Positions 24,700-35,100 of a stretch of 64,000 nucleotides of DNA are shown one piece after another. The notes beneath the pieces were generated by a model. It did not search any database, was not told the origin of the DNA, and worked only from the letters and a program-made list of their open reading frames with translations. The position numbers were made by a program, and so were the translations under genes. Source of the DNA: Heterodera schachtii (taxonomy: Eukaryota; Nematoda; Chromadorea; Rhabditida; Heteroderidae); assembly GCA_023374025.1 (NCBI GenBank), contig SIJG01000006.1, forward strand, positions 1,255,814 to 1,319,813, in the 5' to 3' direction. The stretch's first letter is position 1, and every line of letters starts with the position of its first letter.

Positions 24700-26060
24700 G
24701 GCGACGGCATTTGCAGGACCATCGGAAGAATGGTGAGAAAAAGCAAAGCACACAAATTGGGAAATGAAAAAATGCAAAAATAATTCTTAGGCTGTCCCTC
24801 CGTTCATTCGTTGCTTTTGGCCTGCCTTTTCTCGTCCCCTTTTCTCTCCCCGCCATTCATTCACTGCCAAAAATCAGTAAACTGATCAAATTACAAAATT
24901 TATTTAGTTTTATAATTTAATTACCTAATTAATTACCTAATTAATCGTCCGTTTGTTTTTTTCAGTTTGCCCAACTCTTTGCCACTTTCCTTTCATTCAT
25001 TCTCTTCCACTCGACAGAGAAGTTCATCCTCTTCAATCGTGTGGTCTCTTCCCCTCCGCCCGTTCCATTGGCTATTCGTTCGTTCGTCGTTTGGCATTTC
25101 CCCTCTTCCCCCCCCCCCCCTCTCAAATTCAATTAATCCCAACTTTTGCACACTGTCCCAGTTGTTTGTTACACGTATTTAGTTATTTTAATTATTAAAT
25201 TTATTATTTAAAATGTCTTTTTATTCTAAATTAAAATTAATGACCAAAAAGACATTTTCACTTTCATTCATTCAATTTTATTTCAATTTTTTGTCAGTGA
25301 AATGGGAAAACATTTTACGGTGATTTTCTCACACAAAAATCCCTAAGTCTTTCAAATTTTTCTTTTTAATGGGAAAATAAATCGACAATAAACCCACAAA
25401 ATCATAAAAAATGCTCAATAATTTCAAAAAATAAGAACTCTTACATACAAATAAGTAGATCCATTCATTCATTAATTTACCATTCATTTCCATAAAATTA
25501 AACCGGCAAATTTTCCAATTGTAACTTTCACAATTATTCTTAAAATTGGCCAAATCATTGTCCCCAGATTTCTATTGAAAAGATGCAATATTCCACGAAT
25601 AATTTCCCCCTTTTTTCACTTTGTATTCAAATGATTTATTGCAGAATTTGCAGATCAATGGCATTTTATATCCAAAATTGATCAATTATTTTGTCGGATT
25701 CGTGCCAATGATTTGTGGCTCATTTTCTGCTAACAACAAATGGATGGATTCATTTGTTTTCATCGTTCGTTTGTTTCATTGCCATTTTTGTGTTTTTTTC
25801 TCTGCCATTATTCTCTGTTTTGCCCATCCTTTCCAATGTCTTTCACGCAACATTTAAACAATTTCAAAATAAACATTTGTGATAATAATTAAAATAAATT
25901 TGGAAAATGCAATTTCAATTTTAAAAAGGTCGAAATATTCCAATCGTAAAATAATTCACCAGCATATTTACTACTAATCCAAATCTGTGGTAGGTAATAG
26001 TTTAGATGGTACCCCCCCCTTTTTCGAAAAAAACAATTAAATGTTTAAATAAGTCATAAA
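24700..26060. other. AT-rich intergenic stretch, no gene seen
   Basis: Many TTAATTAATTA-type stretches and poly-T runs, and one C run near 25110. No conserved coding sequence was recognised on either strand. Confidence 0.5.
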
Positions 26061-26069
26061 GACATGTTT

Positions 26070-27102
26070 CCTGGGGTTTTCGAGGTCGCTGACCACGAAT
26101 CTGACATCCATTTCAACAAATTTCGAACCCCGAACCCGAATTTGAACCAAAAGTCGAAACTTCACATTTTCAAATTTCGCATTTTTTGCATTTGTCGCTA
26201 AATTATTCTATCCGGGTCGCAATTTAGCGGTAGGGGTCAACTGCGTCTGGCCAACTGCGTCTGAGCCAACTGCGTCTGAGCCAACTGCGTCTCGCCAACT
26301 GCGTCTGGCCAACTGCGTCTTAGTACTAAAAGGGTCAACTGCGTCTCAGTTAAAAAATCATAATATCATAAAATCTATTAAAAATTCTTAACGAAATTCG
26401 CTTAAACTTAACCCGTTAATTACTTTATTGTTCTAGCGTCCTTAAATACTAATAGAATTTTTTTTATTTTCTTAAATTATTACTTTCTTTAGACTTAGTG
26501 GTTTCGAATGATACCAAAGTTACAAACAAAGCCTAAGCTCAGTCCTAGGCCCAATCAAGACTAAGATTAGGCCTAAGCCAAGCCGTTGTATGAATTGCCT
26601 TTTGTACGAGTTGTCATGACACTAGGTTTAACAAACCGAAATTTTTTGTTAAAAAATTACTGATACCGGACAAAGAAACATTTCCTCAGTTATTGGGCGT
26701 TAAAACCGACTAGAATGATCATAAATATTGCCAAAAACAAATTAACCCAAATTCTTGAAATGCTATTAGAGGGATTTATAGCATTTACCAAATGAATAGA
26801 TGATACTTTGTTGTACTGTATATTTTATTTTTATTAAAAAAAAATTTTTGTAGAAGATTTTGGTATTTAATCAACTGAGACGCAGTTGGCCCTTTTAGTA
26901 CTAAGACGCAGTTGGCCAGACGCAGTTGGCCAGACGCAGTTGGCCCGTTCCGCAATTTAGTGCATATGAATCGATTTTGGAGAATAGTGTATTTTATAAA
27001 AAAAAAAATAATAAAATTTTGACTTTTTGTTCGAGCGGGTCAGGGGTCGGAATTGGCCAATACTGTTTGTTGCTAGATTCGTGATCAACAACCCAGAAAC
27101 CC
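26070..27102. repeat. GTCGCTGATCACGAAT-family repeat, split by insertion
   Basis: The left end (GGGGTTTTCGAGGTCGCTGA at about 26074) and the right end (GATTCGTGATCAACAACCCA at about 27078) are inverted. The interior has TTTCGAACCCCGAACCCGAA and its inverse, typical of the family. A separate element at 26228-26951 sits in the middle. Confidence 0.75.
26228..26951. mobile_element. Foldback element with tandem CCAACTGCGTCT units
   Basis: A 724-bp element flanked by the exact 9-bp duplication GCAATTTAG (26219-26227 and 26952-26960). The left arm carries at least six copies of a 12-15 nt unit, (G)CCAACTGCGTCT(GAG), then AGTACTAAAAGGGTCAACTG. The right arm carries the inverse (GACGCAGTTGGCC) at least four times. 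The interior is AT-rich and non-coding. A 9-bp duplication suggests mobilisation by a Mutator-like transposase. Confidence 0.85.
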
Positions 27103-27237
27103 AAGCAATTGTGTTTTTAACGACTTTTAAAAAAAAAATTTTATCGAAGCGAAAACTTTAAAAATTAGCAAAGGTCGCGCAGCATACTCTTGATTATGAA
27201 ATATCCCTTTTTCTCGCAGAAAAATTTTGGCTTGAAC

Positions 27238-27667
27238 CATACATGTACAAGGGGTGCGCCGGCGCACCCCCCCGCGTCGTAAAGGGCCTGGCGCACCCCC
27301 CCCCCCCCCCCCCCCACGTGCGTCGTAAGGGGGGCGGCTGTAAAGGAGGGGGGGGGGGGGTCGTCGTGGGGTGGGTCGTACCGAAGGGGGAAAAAGTTAA
27401 AATTTGAACAATTTCCTTAGCAAAACGCATACAAAATTCAAAAAATTTTCCCGGCGGCGCCTATCGGCACTGCCGGATCGCCCCACCCCTTCCAAAAAAG
27501 TTTTTTGGAAAAAAACGCGCCGCAAAAAAAAAAAGATTTGAATAAAAAAAAAAGGTCGCCGGGGAAAAATAGGGGCCGACGTACGAAAAATTGGTCCTGG
27601 CGCACCCCCCCTGCGCCAAACGTCCGACGTATGGGGGTCTGACTGGCGCACCCCTTGTACATGTATG
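27238..27667. mobile_element. hAT-like element, CATACATGTACAAGGGG ends
   Basis: A 430-bp element with exact duplication GCTTGAAC (27230-27237 and 27668-27675) and inverted ends CATACATGTACAAGGGGTGC / GCACCCCTTGTACATGTATG. Contains poly-C and poly-G runs and the shared GC hairpin at 27451-27476. Ends match the family at 41893-42697. No coding sequence. Confidence 0.88.
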
Positions 27668-27755
27668 GCTTGAACACGTCCTTTGCTAAATTACGACTAA
27701 TTTCTCCCTCCCCCCTTTCCTCGTCCCCCACAGATAAAAAATTATCTGTATTAAA

Positions 27756-28209
27756 ATGCAATCAATCATCACCCATACGCTCGCTTTTTTCCTTGGAGGC
27801 GCTGCTGTAAGATTTTTTAAAATATTTTTGTTTGAGCATTTTAAATTGGTTTCTTTTAGGTGTTGGCGTATTGGATGAGCCAAAGCCCTCCAAAACCGAG
27901 TGGAACGGGCGGCGGCCGTAAATCGGGCGGATCAGGCGGAGGCGGTAAGCACCATTAGAGGTTTTCTTGTGTTGATTGTGTAACGATAGAACATGTTAAA
28001 ACTGGGCGCGGAAAAGCATTAACCGGTTTTTGAGCCGGTTCAAAACTCGGAAAATTGAGGGGGAAAGGGGTTTCCTAAATGCGATTTTGAGTTTACCGTA
28101 TTCGTCAACTTTTCCAGCGGCGGCGGAAAGGGCAGCGGCGGAGGAAAGCACAGCGCCTACGCTGACGGAAAGGAGAAGCAGGAGGCATACTGTACGAAGA
28201 CCTGAATGA
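27756..28209 (+). CDS. Small predicted one-span membrane protein, unrecognised
   Basis: Three exons in phase: 27756-27806 (17 codons), 27860-27944 and 28118-28209, with GT-AG introns, about 75 residues. The N terminus MQSIITHTLAFFLGGAAVLA is hydrophobic and could be a signal anchor or a signal peptide. Next comes a Pro/Gly-rich hinge (SQSPPKPSGTGGG), then a charged Ala/Arg-rich tail. The third exon also reads open in a Gly-rich frame (KGSGGGKHSAYADGK), so its frame depends on the exact splice; the given frame follows the donor phase. AATAAA at about 28254 provides a plausible poly(A) signal. No family recognised. Confidence 0.5.
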
Positions 28210-28414
28210 TGCTTCGTTTTATGACACGCATATGTGTATATCATAGAATTCTGAATAAAATGTGTCCAAATTTATTAGTATTTATGTTTTTTTGTGACTC
28301 AATTTATTTTTAAAACCGTGCCACTGATAATGCTAACTCATCGTCTTTTTCCATTCTTAAGTTTTGATCGGAAAATATTGTACAGGGTTCACTCTTAATA
28401 CAATATCAGTCATA

Positions 28415-29886
28415 ATGGACACGAAGCAAAAAGCGAAGCAGTTGATGAACGAATTGGGGGAGATCGACGCCCTAATAAACAGCACGGGGCCATTCTCGCG
28501 GAGGTTGACACAATTTATGAGGGTTGGGAGATTATTCATCGGCAAGGGCGTATCCAGACCCTCGGCTTCTAATTTGCACCAATTTCGAACCCCGAATTCG
28601 AACAAAAAGTCGAAACTCAATTTTAAAATTCTCACTTTGGTTCCTAAATTGACCACAAACATTCTAAATTTAGTCATCATGATCATTCTATACAGATAAG
28701 AACATAAAAAATTGGATTACAAAAGTCATGAAAACATGTTTTAATGACTTTTGGAAACATAAAAAATTTCAAAAAAAGGGGGGGGGGGACCAGCCTTACT
28801 ATTACTGGACTTTCGACTTTTTGTTCGAATTCGATTCTGGGGTAGAAATTGTTCAAAATGAATGGCAGATTAGTGATCAGCGACCCGGAAAACCTCCCAA
28901 AACATGTTTTCACGACTTTTTTGAACAAACTTTTTGTCCAAAAAAGTGGTGGACCACTGGCAGTAATTGTTTGAATTCGGGTTCTGGGTTCGAAATTGGT
29001 GCAAATTAAGGTCAGATTCGTGATCAGCTACCCCGAAACCCTTGAGTACATTGCACAATCGCTCAAAACGAGCATTTTTACCCCTTTTTTATGGGACCAA
29101 TGTTCCCGACTTTTACCCGCCCTTGTTCATCGGCATTAATTTGTTATTGAATGACATTTTAAAGAATCGTATTGGTATGAGCGAGTCGTTGGTGGACGCT
29201 AATGGGTTTCCGTGAGATGACGTGGACGTCCGCGCTGTGCGAATTGCACGTCATGAAACTAATTGTGAGTATACGGAAACGCTCTTTCGCGTTTTGTTCA
29301 ATGAATTTCCAGTTCATATGATGTGTAGCAACCCGTTTTAAATTTCACTAGATTGATCTGGACGGGATCCTGTCGAAGTTCAAAAAGTTCGTATCCAGGA
29401 GGAAGTTGTTGAAAAACTTCTTTTTTGGAATCAAAACCTTAGGATTGGTTTTTTTTTTTTTGAAAAATCCTTGGTCCTCTATACGATCCTGGTATAAAAA
29501 ACAAACGGAACCATCAGTTCGGTTACTCTATTACTGACCTCTCTCGAAAAGCCTGGTTCGGTTTTTTTTCAAACGACATAAATTTCTCAATATTTTTAGC
29601 TTTCTATGGCCTTAAAAGGAGTGCTCTATTTCATGCAAAATACAAAAAAAATGCTGATAAAAAGTTCAAAATAACTTTTTGTCACTTATAACCAAATACG
29701 ATGAATTTATCTTTTGCGTATTTAATTTTGTGTAAGCCCTGACAATTTGTTTTATTCCTTTCTCCCATTTCAGGTCTTCAAAACGACAGGAAGCAGAAAA
29801 TGAACGAAATCGAGAGTGCACTCCACGCAATTCACGCGCAAGCGCGGAACGAAAGCAATGGGCAGCAGCAGAAAACGGAGGAGTAG
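28415..29886 (+). CDS. PSMD9/p27-like proteasome assembly chaperone, interrupted by TGA
   Basis: The family (Nas2/p27) chaperones the 19S base of the proteasome. Exon 1 (28415-28522) encodes MDTKQKAKQLMNELGEIDAL, like the family's first helix. Exon 2 (29165-29264) encodes NRIGMSESLVDANGFP, then TGA, then DDVDVRAVRIARHETN. The family pattern is GMNEPLVD.EGYPRSDVD...VRTARH, so the TGA at 29213-29215 replaces an Arg codon (CGA to TGA is one change). Exon 3 (29774-29886) encodes CLQNDRKQKMNEIESALHAI, matching CLQNDHKA. Phases agree across both introns. The usual C-terminal PDZ domain is absent; the protein ends ...QQQKTEE. The gene may be a recent pseudogene or the stop may be a base error. Intron 1 holds a dispersed repeat. 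Confidence 0.78.
28855..29040. repeat. GTCGCTGATCACGAAT-family repeat in PSMD9 intron 1
   Basis: AGTGATCAGCGACCCGGAAA (28872) and GATTCGTGATCAGCTACCCC (about 29013) mark family ends, and GGGTTCTGGGTTCGAAATTG lies between them. Further family fragments (TTTCGAACCCCGAATTCGAA) occur at about 28580-28625, so two copies may be joined here. Confidence 0.65.
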
Positions 29887-30207
29887 CAAATCGCCGAGTG
29901 ATGCAAATAAATGTTTTAACGGTGCCATTCACTGTTTGTACAATATTAATATTTCATGGAACATAAAGAGACTCAACGGAAGATGAATGCCTTCTCAATT
30001 GAACGAATTGAAACGTGAAAAAAGCGATTTTAAGGGCTTTGGGAAATCGGCGGAAGTCGGTTACTTAAAATTGCTAAATGATTTACATTTTGTGACCATG
30101 CTGAGTTGATCAAAAAAAAACTCAGTGACTGATAAAAAAAAGCCGCTGGTACCGGCACGCTTAGCTTGGATTGGCCATCGACAGGGCGTGGCTGAGGGAG
30201 GGCCCTA

Positions 30208-31084
30208 GTAGGGCTGGGGCCGCGCCGCGATGTGCGATCCGCGATTCGCGGCATTTTTTTTTGCGCGATCCGCGGCCGCGGCAAATCAAATGCGCGGGCG
30301 CGGTTTTTTTTTGCGCGATGCGCGGAATTTGGGACTCCGCGGCAATTTTGGACCAATTTAAAAAAATTATTTGTCGAAGCGATTGTTTTTTATTTTAATA
30401 TTATAAAAAATAAGTATTTGTTTATGTAAAAAATAAGATAATTTTGAAATTTTATGTCAGAATATCACTATTTTACGAAGAAAATATAAGATTGAGAAAA
30501 AATTTGGCCATTTTTGGACAAAATCTGTTAACAAATCGCATTAAAAATTAAAAAAAGTTTTTCCGGCGGCGCCTATCGGCGCCACCGGATGCCCCTGTCC
30601 ATCACCCAAAGTTTTTTTGAAAAAATTCGCCGCAAAAAAAGAATTTTTAAAGGCAAATAGTAGTCATCGCTTGGCTTTTATTTGCGAAAATTGCCCTTTT
30701 TGGTGAACAAATCAGAACGAAATTACAAAAAAAATTTTCCGGCGGCGCCTATCGGCACCGCCGGACCCTCTCCCCTCACCCATTTCCCAAAACTTTTTGG
30801 AAACATGCGGCATAAAAAAATTGTTAAAAATCTGATTTTCTGTCCCAAATGCGCTGAAATTTACGAATTGCTTATTTCTTTTCAAAAAAAAAAAAATTAA
30901 AATTGTTTAAAAATTTGGTAAAATTTTGAATAATTGCGCGATCCGCGATCCGCGGCAATTTGAATGCGCGATGCGCGGTGCGCGGGCGCGGTTTTTTTTT
31001 TTTGCGCGATCCGCGGTCCGCGGCCGCGTCGATTTGAATGCGCGATGCGCGGCCGCGGTTTTTTTCTGTGCGCGCCCCACCCCT
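30208..31084. mobile_element. hAT-like element with GCGCGATCCGCGG subterminal units
   Basis: An 877-bp element flanked by GGGCCCTA on both sides (30200-30207 and 31085-31092). Ends AGGGCTGGGGC and GCCCCACCCCT are inverted. Subterminal parts are arrays of GCGCGATCCGCGGCCGCGG-type units, extremely CpG-rich. The interior has two copies of the shared GC hairpin (30563-30588 and 30739-30764). Open frames over it are Arg/Ala-rich artefacts. Confidence 0.82.
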
Positions 31085-31092
31085 GGGCCCTA

Positions 31093-32110
31093 CGGCAAAG
31101 TTTTCCAACCCCTGATGGGCTCCAAACAAACGGATCAAGAACCGAACCCGGCCTTTCTTGCAATTAGTGGAAAAATTTTTTAGGATGTGCGAGGGGAGCG
31201 ACCCAACATTTATATAATTTTATGTAAGTTTTTTTTCAAAAATATCGAAAAATTATTTTAATATTCTAAATTACAAGCTCTTCCCCGGAAATATTTGATT
31301 TACTTTTTTGAAAAGTTATCAATTTTTTCAAGAGTTGAAAAAAGAATTGTATTTCCATTTTAAACCAATTATTCCACGAAAATCCCTTGAAATTAAATTC
31401 GTCGGTTTGTCCCATTAAATCCTTTGTGTGTTTCGTTCTTGTGCCTTAGCATTTAATTGCCTCATGGCTTAATGGGATGTAAACGCTCGCCTCGAAATTC
31501 GCGACAGCGAAATTGTTGTCCCGAATAAATTATTCGTTCTTTGGGTGGCCTGTTTTGACGTTATTTTCACTGTTCAACGGACTTTCCTCTCCATTATAAG
31601 AACACAATTACTGCTAAAGTTTCGCACACAAACGGCTCTTATCAGCTCATTTTGATCATCATCAGCAGATAATTTTGATTTTGCACCTCCCCCCGAGAGG
31701 GAATTATTATTCGTTTATATTTGTGTAGTTTCTGCAAAACAAAACATTATTATTCATTTCTTTTGTGCTTTTAATAATATTTTCAGTCGGTTTCTGTTCA
31801 TTTTTTGAAGAATTGGCAAATACATTTAAAATTTATGAATTTCAGTCCTTTTTCGGTAGGTAATTGATGAAAAATGCAAGCGCAAAGAAACGACGAATAA
31901 GAAGCGAACAGCAAAATTCATTGGGCTTTCATAAAACCGTTTTACATTTAATTTCCTCTCTTCCCATTTGAATGATAAAAAACGACATTGAATAAATTCC
32001 TGGGATGTGGAGAGAAAAAAATGTGACAACGGCTGGAGAGAGAAAATATTAATTGGTGGCAAACGAATGAATGACAATCATTTCTGCTTTTACATATTAA
32101 TTCATTCCTT
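31093..32110. other. Intergenic stretch, nothing recognised
   Basis: AT-rich sequence upstream of the SPCA gene. No conserved coding sequence or clear repeat seen. Confidence 0.5.
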
Positions 32111-32120
32111 TAAATTCCAA

Positions 32121-35100
32121 ATGAGCAAAATAAAAAAAAATATAATGAAAATGGATATTAAAAGTGGCATAAATTACAGAAAAAACGAAAAGCCGAAAAG
32201 AAAAGAACAGAAAATGGACGAAGGAACAACGGAAAATAATAAAAACAGAAAGAGCGGTGCAAAGAAAAGGAAGCAGAAACAGAAGCAACAAAGCGTTGTT
32301 GCTGAAGTGACTGAACCGCACAACAAACAATCGGAGACAGAAGAGGCGGAAAAGGAAAAGGTGAGGAGGGAAGGCGGGGGTTAGCCATTCTCGGAGGGAG
32401 GCGACCGAACGAACCATAAATTAAAATTGCGTCTGATTGGCATTATGTTTGATTTTGATGTGGTGGCGGTGCGTTGGCGGCCTTCGGCCTTTAGCGGTGG
32501 CTAAATTTTATCATTCCTTTGATTATTGTATTGTATGTATGTCGCAAAATTAAACATTTGTGCACATTAATTAAGTAATACGGGAATGTAGTTTAAGCAT
32601 AATTCTTGGCACCAAATTCTAGAAGATATATAAATAATGTAAATTTCCATTTAAAAATTTAAACATTAAGTCGAAAAACGGCGACAGCGAGAAAGACGGC
32701 AAAAAAGTGAACGAAGCGTCAAAACCGATTCCTTGCCAATCAATTTCGGTAATTGGATACAGTCAAATCGACAATATTATTCATCACCTTTAACCTTTAT
32801 TCCAAAATTTGTTTCTTTAATTAATTATTAAATTTTGTTTAGCATCAAAAAGATAGTACTGTCAACAACTCCAAAATCAACAATCGTTGCTGTGCATTTT
32901 TTGGGTTCACCGGTGGGACTGGGTTTTTGCGTTCGCTTTTTCGGACTGATCTTGGCGAGGGTGCGCATTTGTTGGTTGGGCAGAACTCGAAGGCGCGCTG
33001 TGCAGCGGGAAGCAACGGCACGACGATGATCCCCGCGATGGACATCCAAGAGGCATCCTCGCGCGGTGCTGAGGTGTGTCAAAAAGGCTAAATTAAATGT
33101 ATTTGAAATGCATTATTTTAATAATTTGGCTTTTGAGTTGTCCTTTAGGAATGCGTTTCTCGACTTCGTACTGATCCCACAAATGGTCTATCGTCCGCCG
33201 AGGCGTCCCGTCGGCTGGGCTTCAGCGGGTTCAACGAGTTCGAGCTAAACGAGAAGGTGTCCCTGTTCGGCAAGTACCTTGAGCAGGTGCCACTTTTGGC
33301 ATTCCGTTGTTTTTCCGCTCCCATTTCCAATTTAATCTGTCGTCGTTTTACAGTTCAAAAATCCGCTCATTTGTCTGCTGCTCGCCTCTGCCATTGTTTC
33401 TGTTCTGGTGAAACAATTCGATGATGCTTTGTCCATTGCTGTCGCCGTTCTCATTGTTCCCATTTTCTTTTCTCATTTGCTCCAATTTTCCTTTTTCGGT
33501 GGTCACCGTTGGCTTTGTTCAAGAATATCGGTCAGAAAAGACTTTGGAAAAGCTCAACCGATTGGTGCCACCGACGGCGCATTGGTCCGATTCTAAAAAT
33601 AAATTTTCGCAATTTTCTTTTTTAAGCATTCGCGATGGTCGAAGCGTCACTTTTTATGCCCGAGAACTTGTGCCTGGGGACTTGGTACTTTTGAACGCGG
33701 GAGACCGAGTCCCGGCCGATGTTCGTGTCATCGAGGCAATTTTTAGACTATTTTCTAAATTTTTTTTCAATTTTTATTTTTAAGTCCGTCCAATTACAAT
33801 TGGACGAGTCGTCGTTTACGGGTGAAAATGAGGCGAGACAAAAGATGGCCGCAGCTTTGCCCGAAAATGCGGCCAAATTTTCGACAAACAATGGGACAGT
33901 AAATGGAAACGGAGGCGGCAGCATTGAACACATGGACAACATCGCATTTATGGGCACTTTGGTCTGTGCCGGCTGGGGAAAAGTCAGTCGGTTTGTTTGG
34001 AAGAGAGAATCTAAATGGCATTTTGACAGGGAATTGTGATTGGGACTGGGCCAAATTCAAAATTTGGCGAAGTGTTTATGATGATGCAATCGGAAGAGTC
34101 GCCCAAGACGCCGCTGCAGAACAGTTGAGGAGCAATTGTGAACAATTTGCATTGTGATTTTCCCGTTTAGGCATGGACCAATTGGGCAAACAGTTGTCAC
34201 TGTACTCATTCGGCGTCATCGGACTGATTTTCCTTCTCGGACTGATTCAGGGCAGGTGAAAATTGGAATGACCCAATTCCAAACAAATTAAATGGTATCT
34301 ATTTATTTAATTAATTTGATTTTTCTTTCACAGGGACATGCTCGAAATGTTCACAATCGGGGTCAGGTTGTCATGCTCTTCCCTTTTCCCTTTAATGCTC
34401 CCTTTTAAGTCTCGCGGTTGCTGCCATTCCCGAGGGCCTTCCCATTGTGGTGGCCGTTACGTTGGCCATTGGCGTCATGCGAATGAGCAGTCGAAATGCC
34501 GTGGTCAAAAAACTGTCGGTGCGTTTATTATTTTAAATCACCAAAATTACTACTCGTAAATTTAATTTCTTGGTTTTACTTTGCGTCATTTAAGGCGGTT
34601 GAAACATTGGGCTGTGTGACAGTTATTTGTTCCGACAAAACGGGAACACTGACCAAAAATGAGATGACCGCTTGCATTGTGGTGGCCGCTGACGACACGC
34701 GGGCGGAGGTAAACGCATCCAAGGGTTTTATGCATTCATTCGCTTTTACCCTTACACATTTTTGGTTCCTGTCGTCGGTTTCAACGATTCGCCACTTTCG
34801 CCCGCCAACGGAAGTGGCGGAGAGTGTCGCCTGTCGAACGGTGAGCGCGTGGTTGGCCATTCCCACCCGGCGATCAGCCGAGTGTTGGAGATTGGCTGTG
34901 TGTGCAACAACTCGCAATTGGCCAATGGCACAATCATCGGACAGCCGACGGAAGGGGCACTTTTGGTACTGGCGACAGAGGTGGAAAACAAACGATAAAA
35001 AACAACGAAGAAGACTGAGTTGCAAAAATAGACCCAATTGGACATTTCTCGCTCATATTTCCGCCGTCTCAACGAAATGCCGTTCAATTCGGACAACAAA

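Noticed and set aside
26230..26940. Tandem CCAACTGCGTCT units as a possible CRISPR array
   Set aside because: Units are only 12-15 nt, abut without unique spacers, and are inverted on the other side of a palindromic element with a target duplication.
30171..31167. Overlapping Arg/Ala-rich frames
   Set aside because: They are translations of the GCGCGATCCGCGG arrays of a mobile element with clear duplication, not genes.
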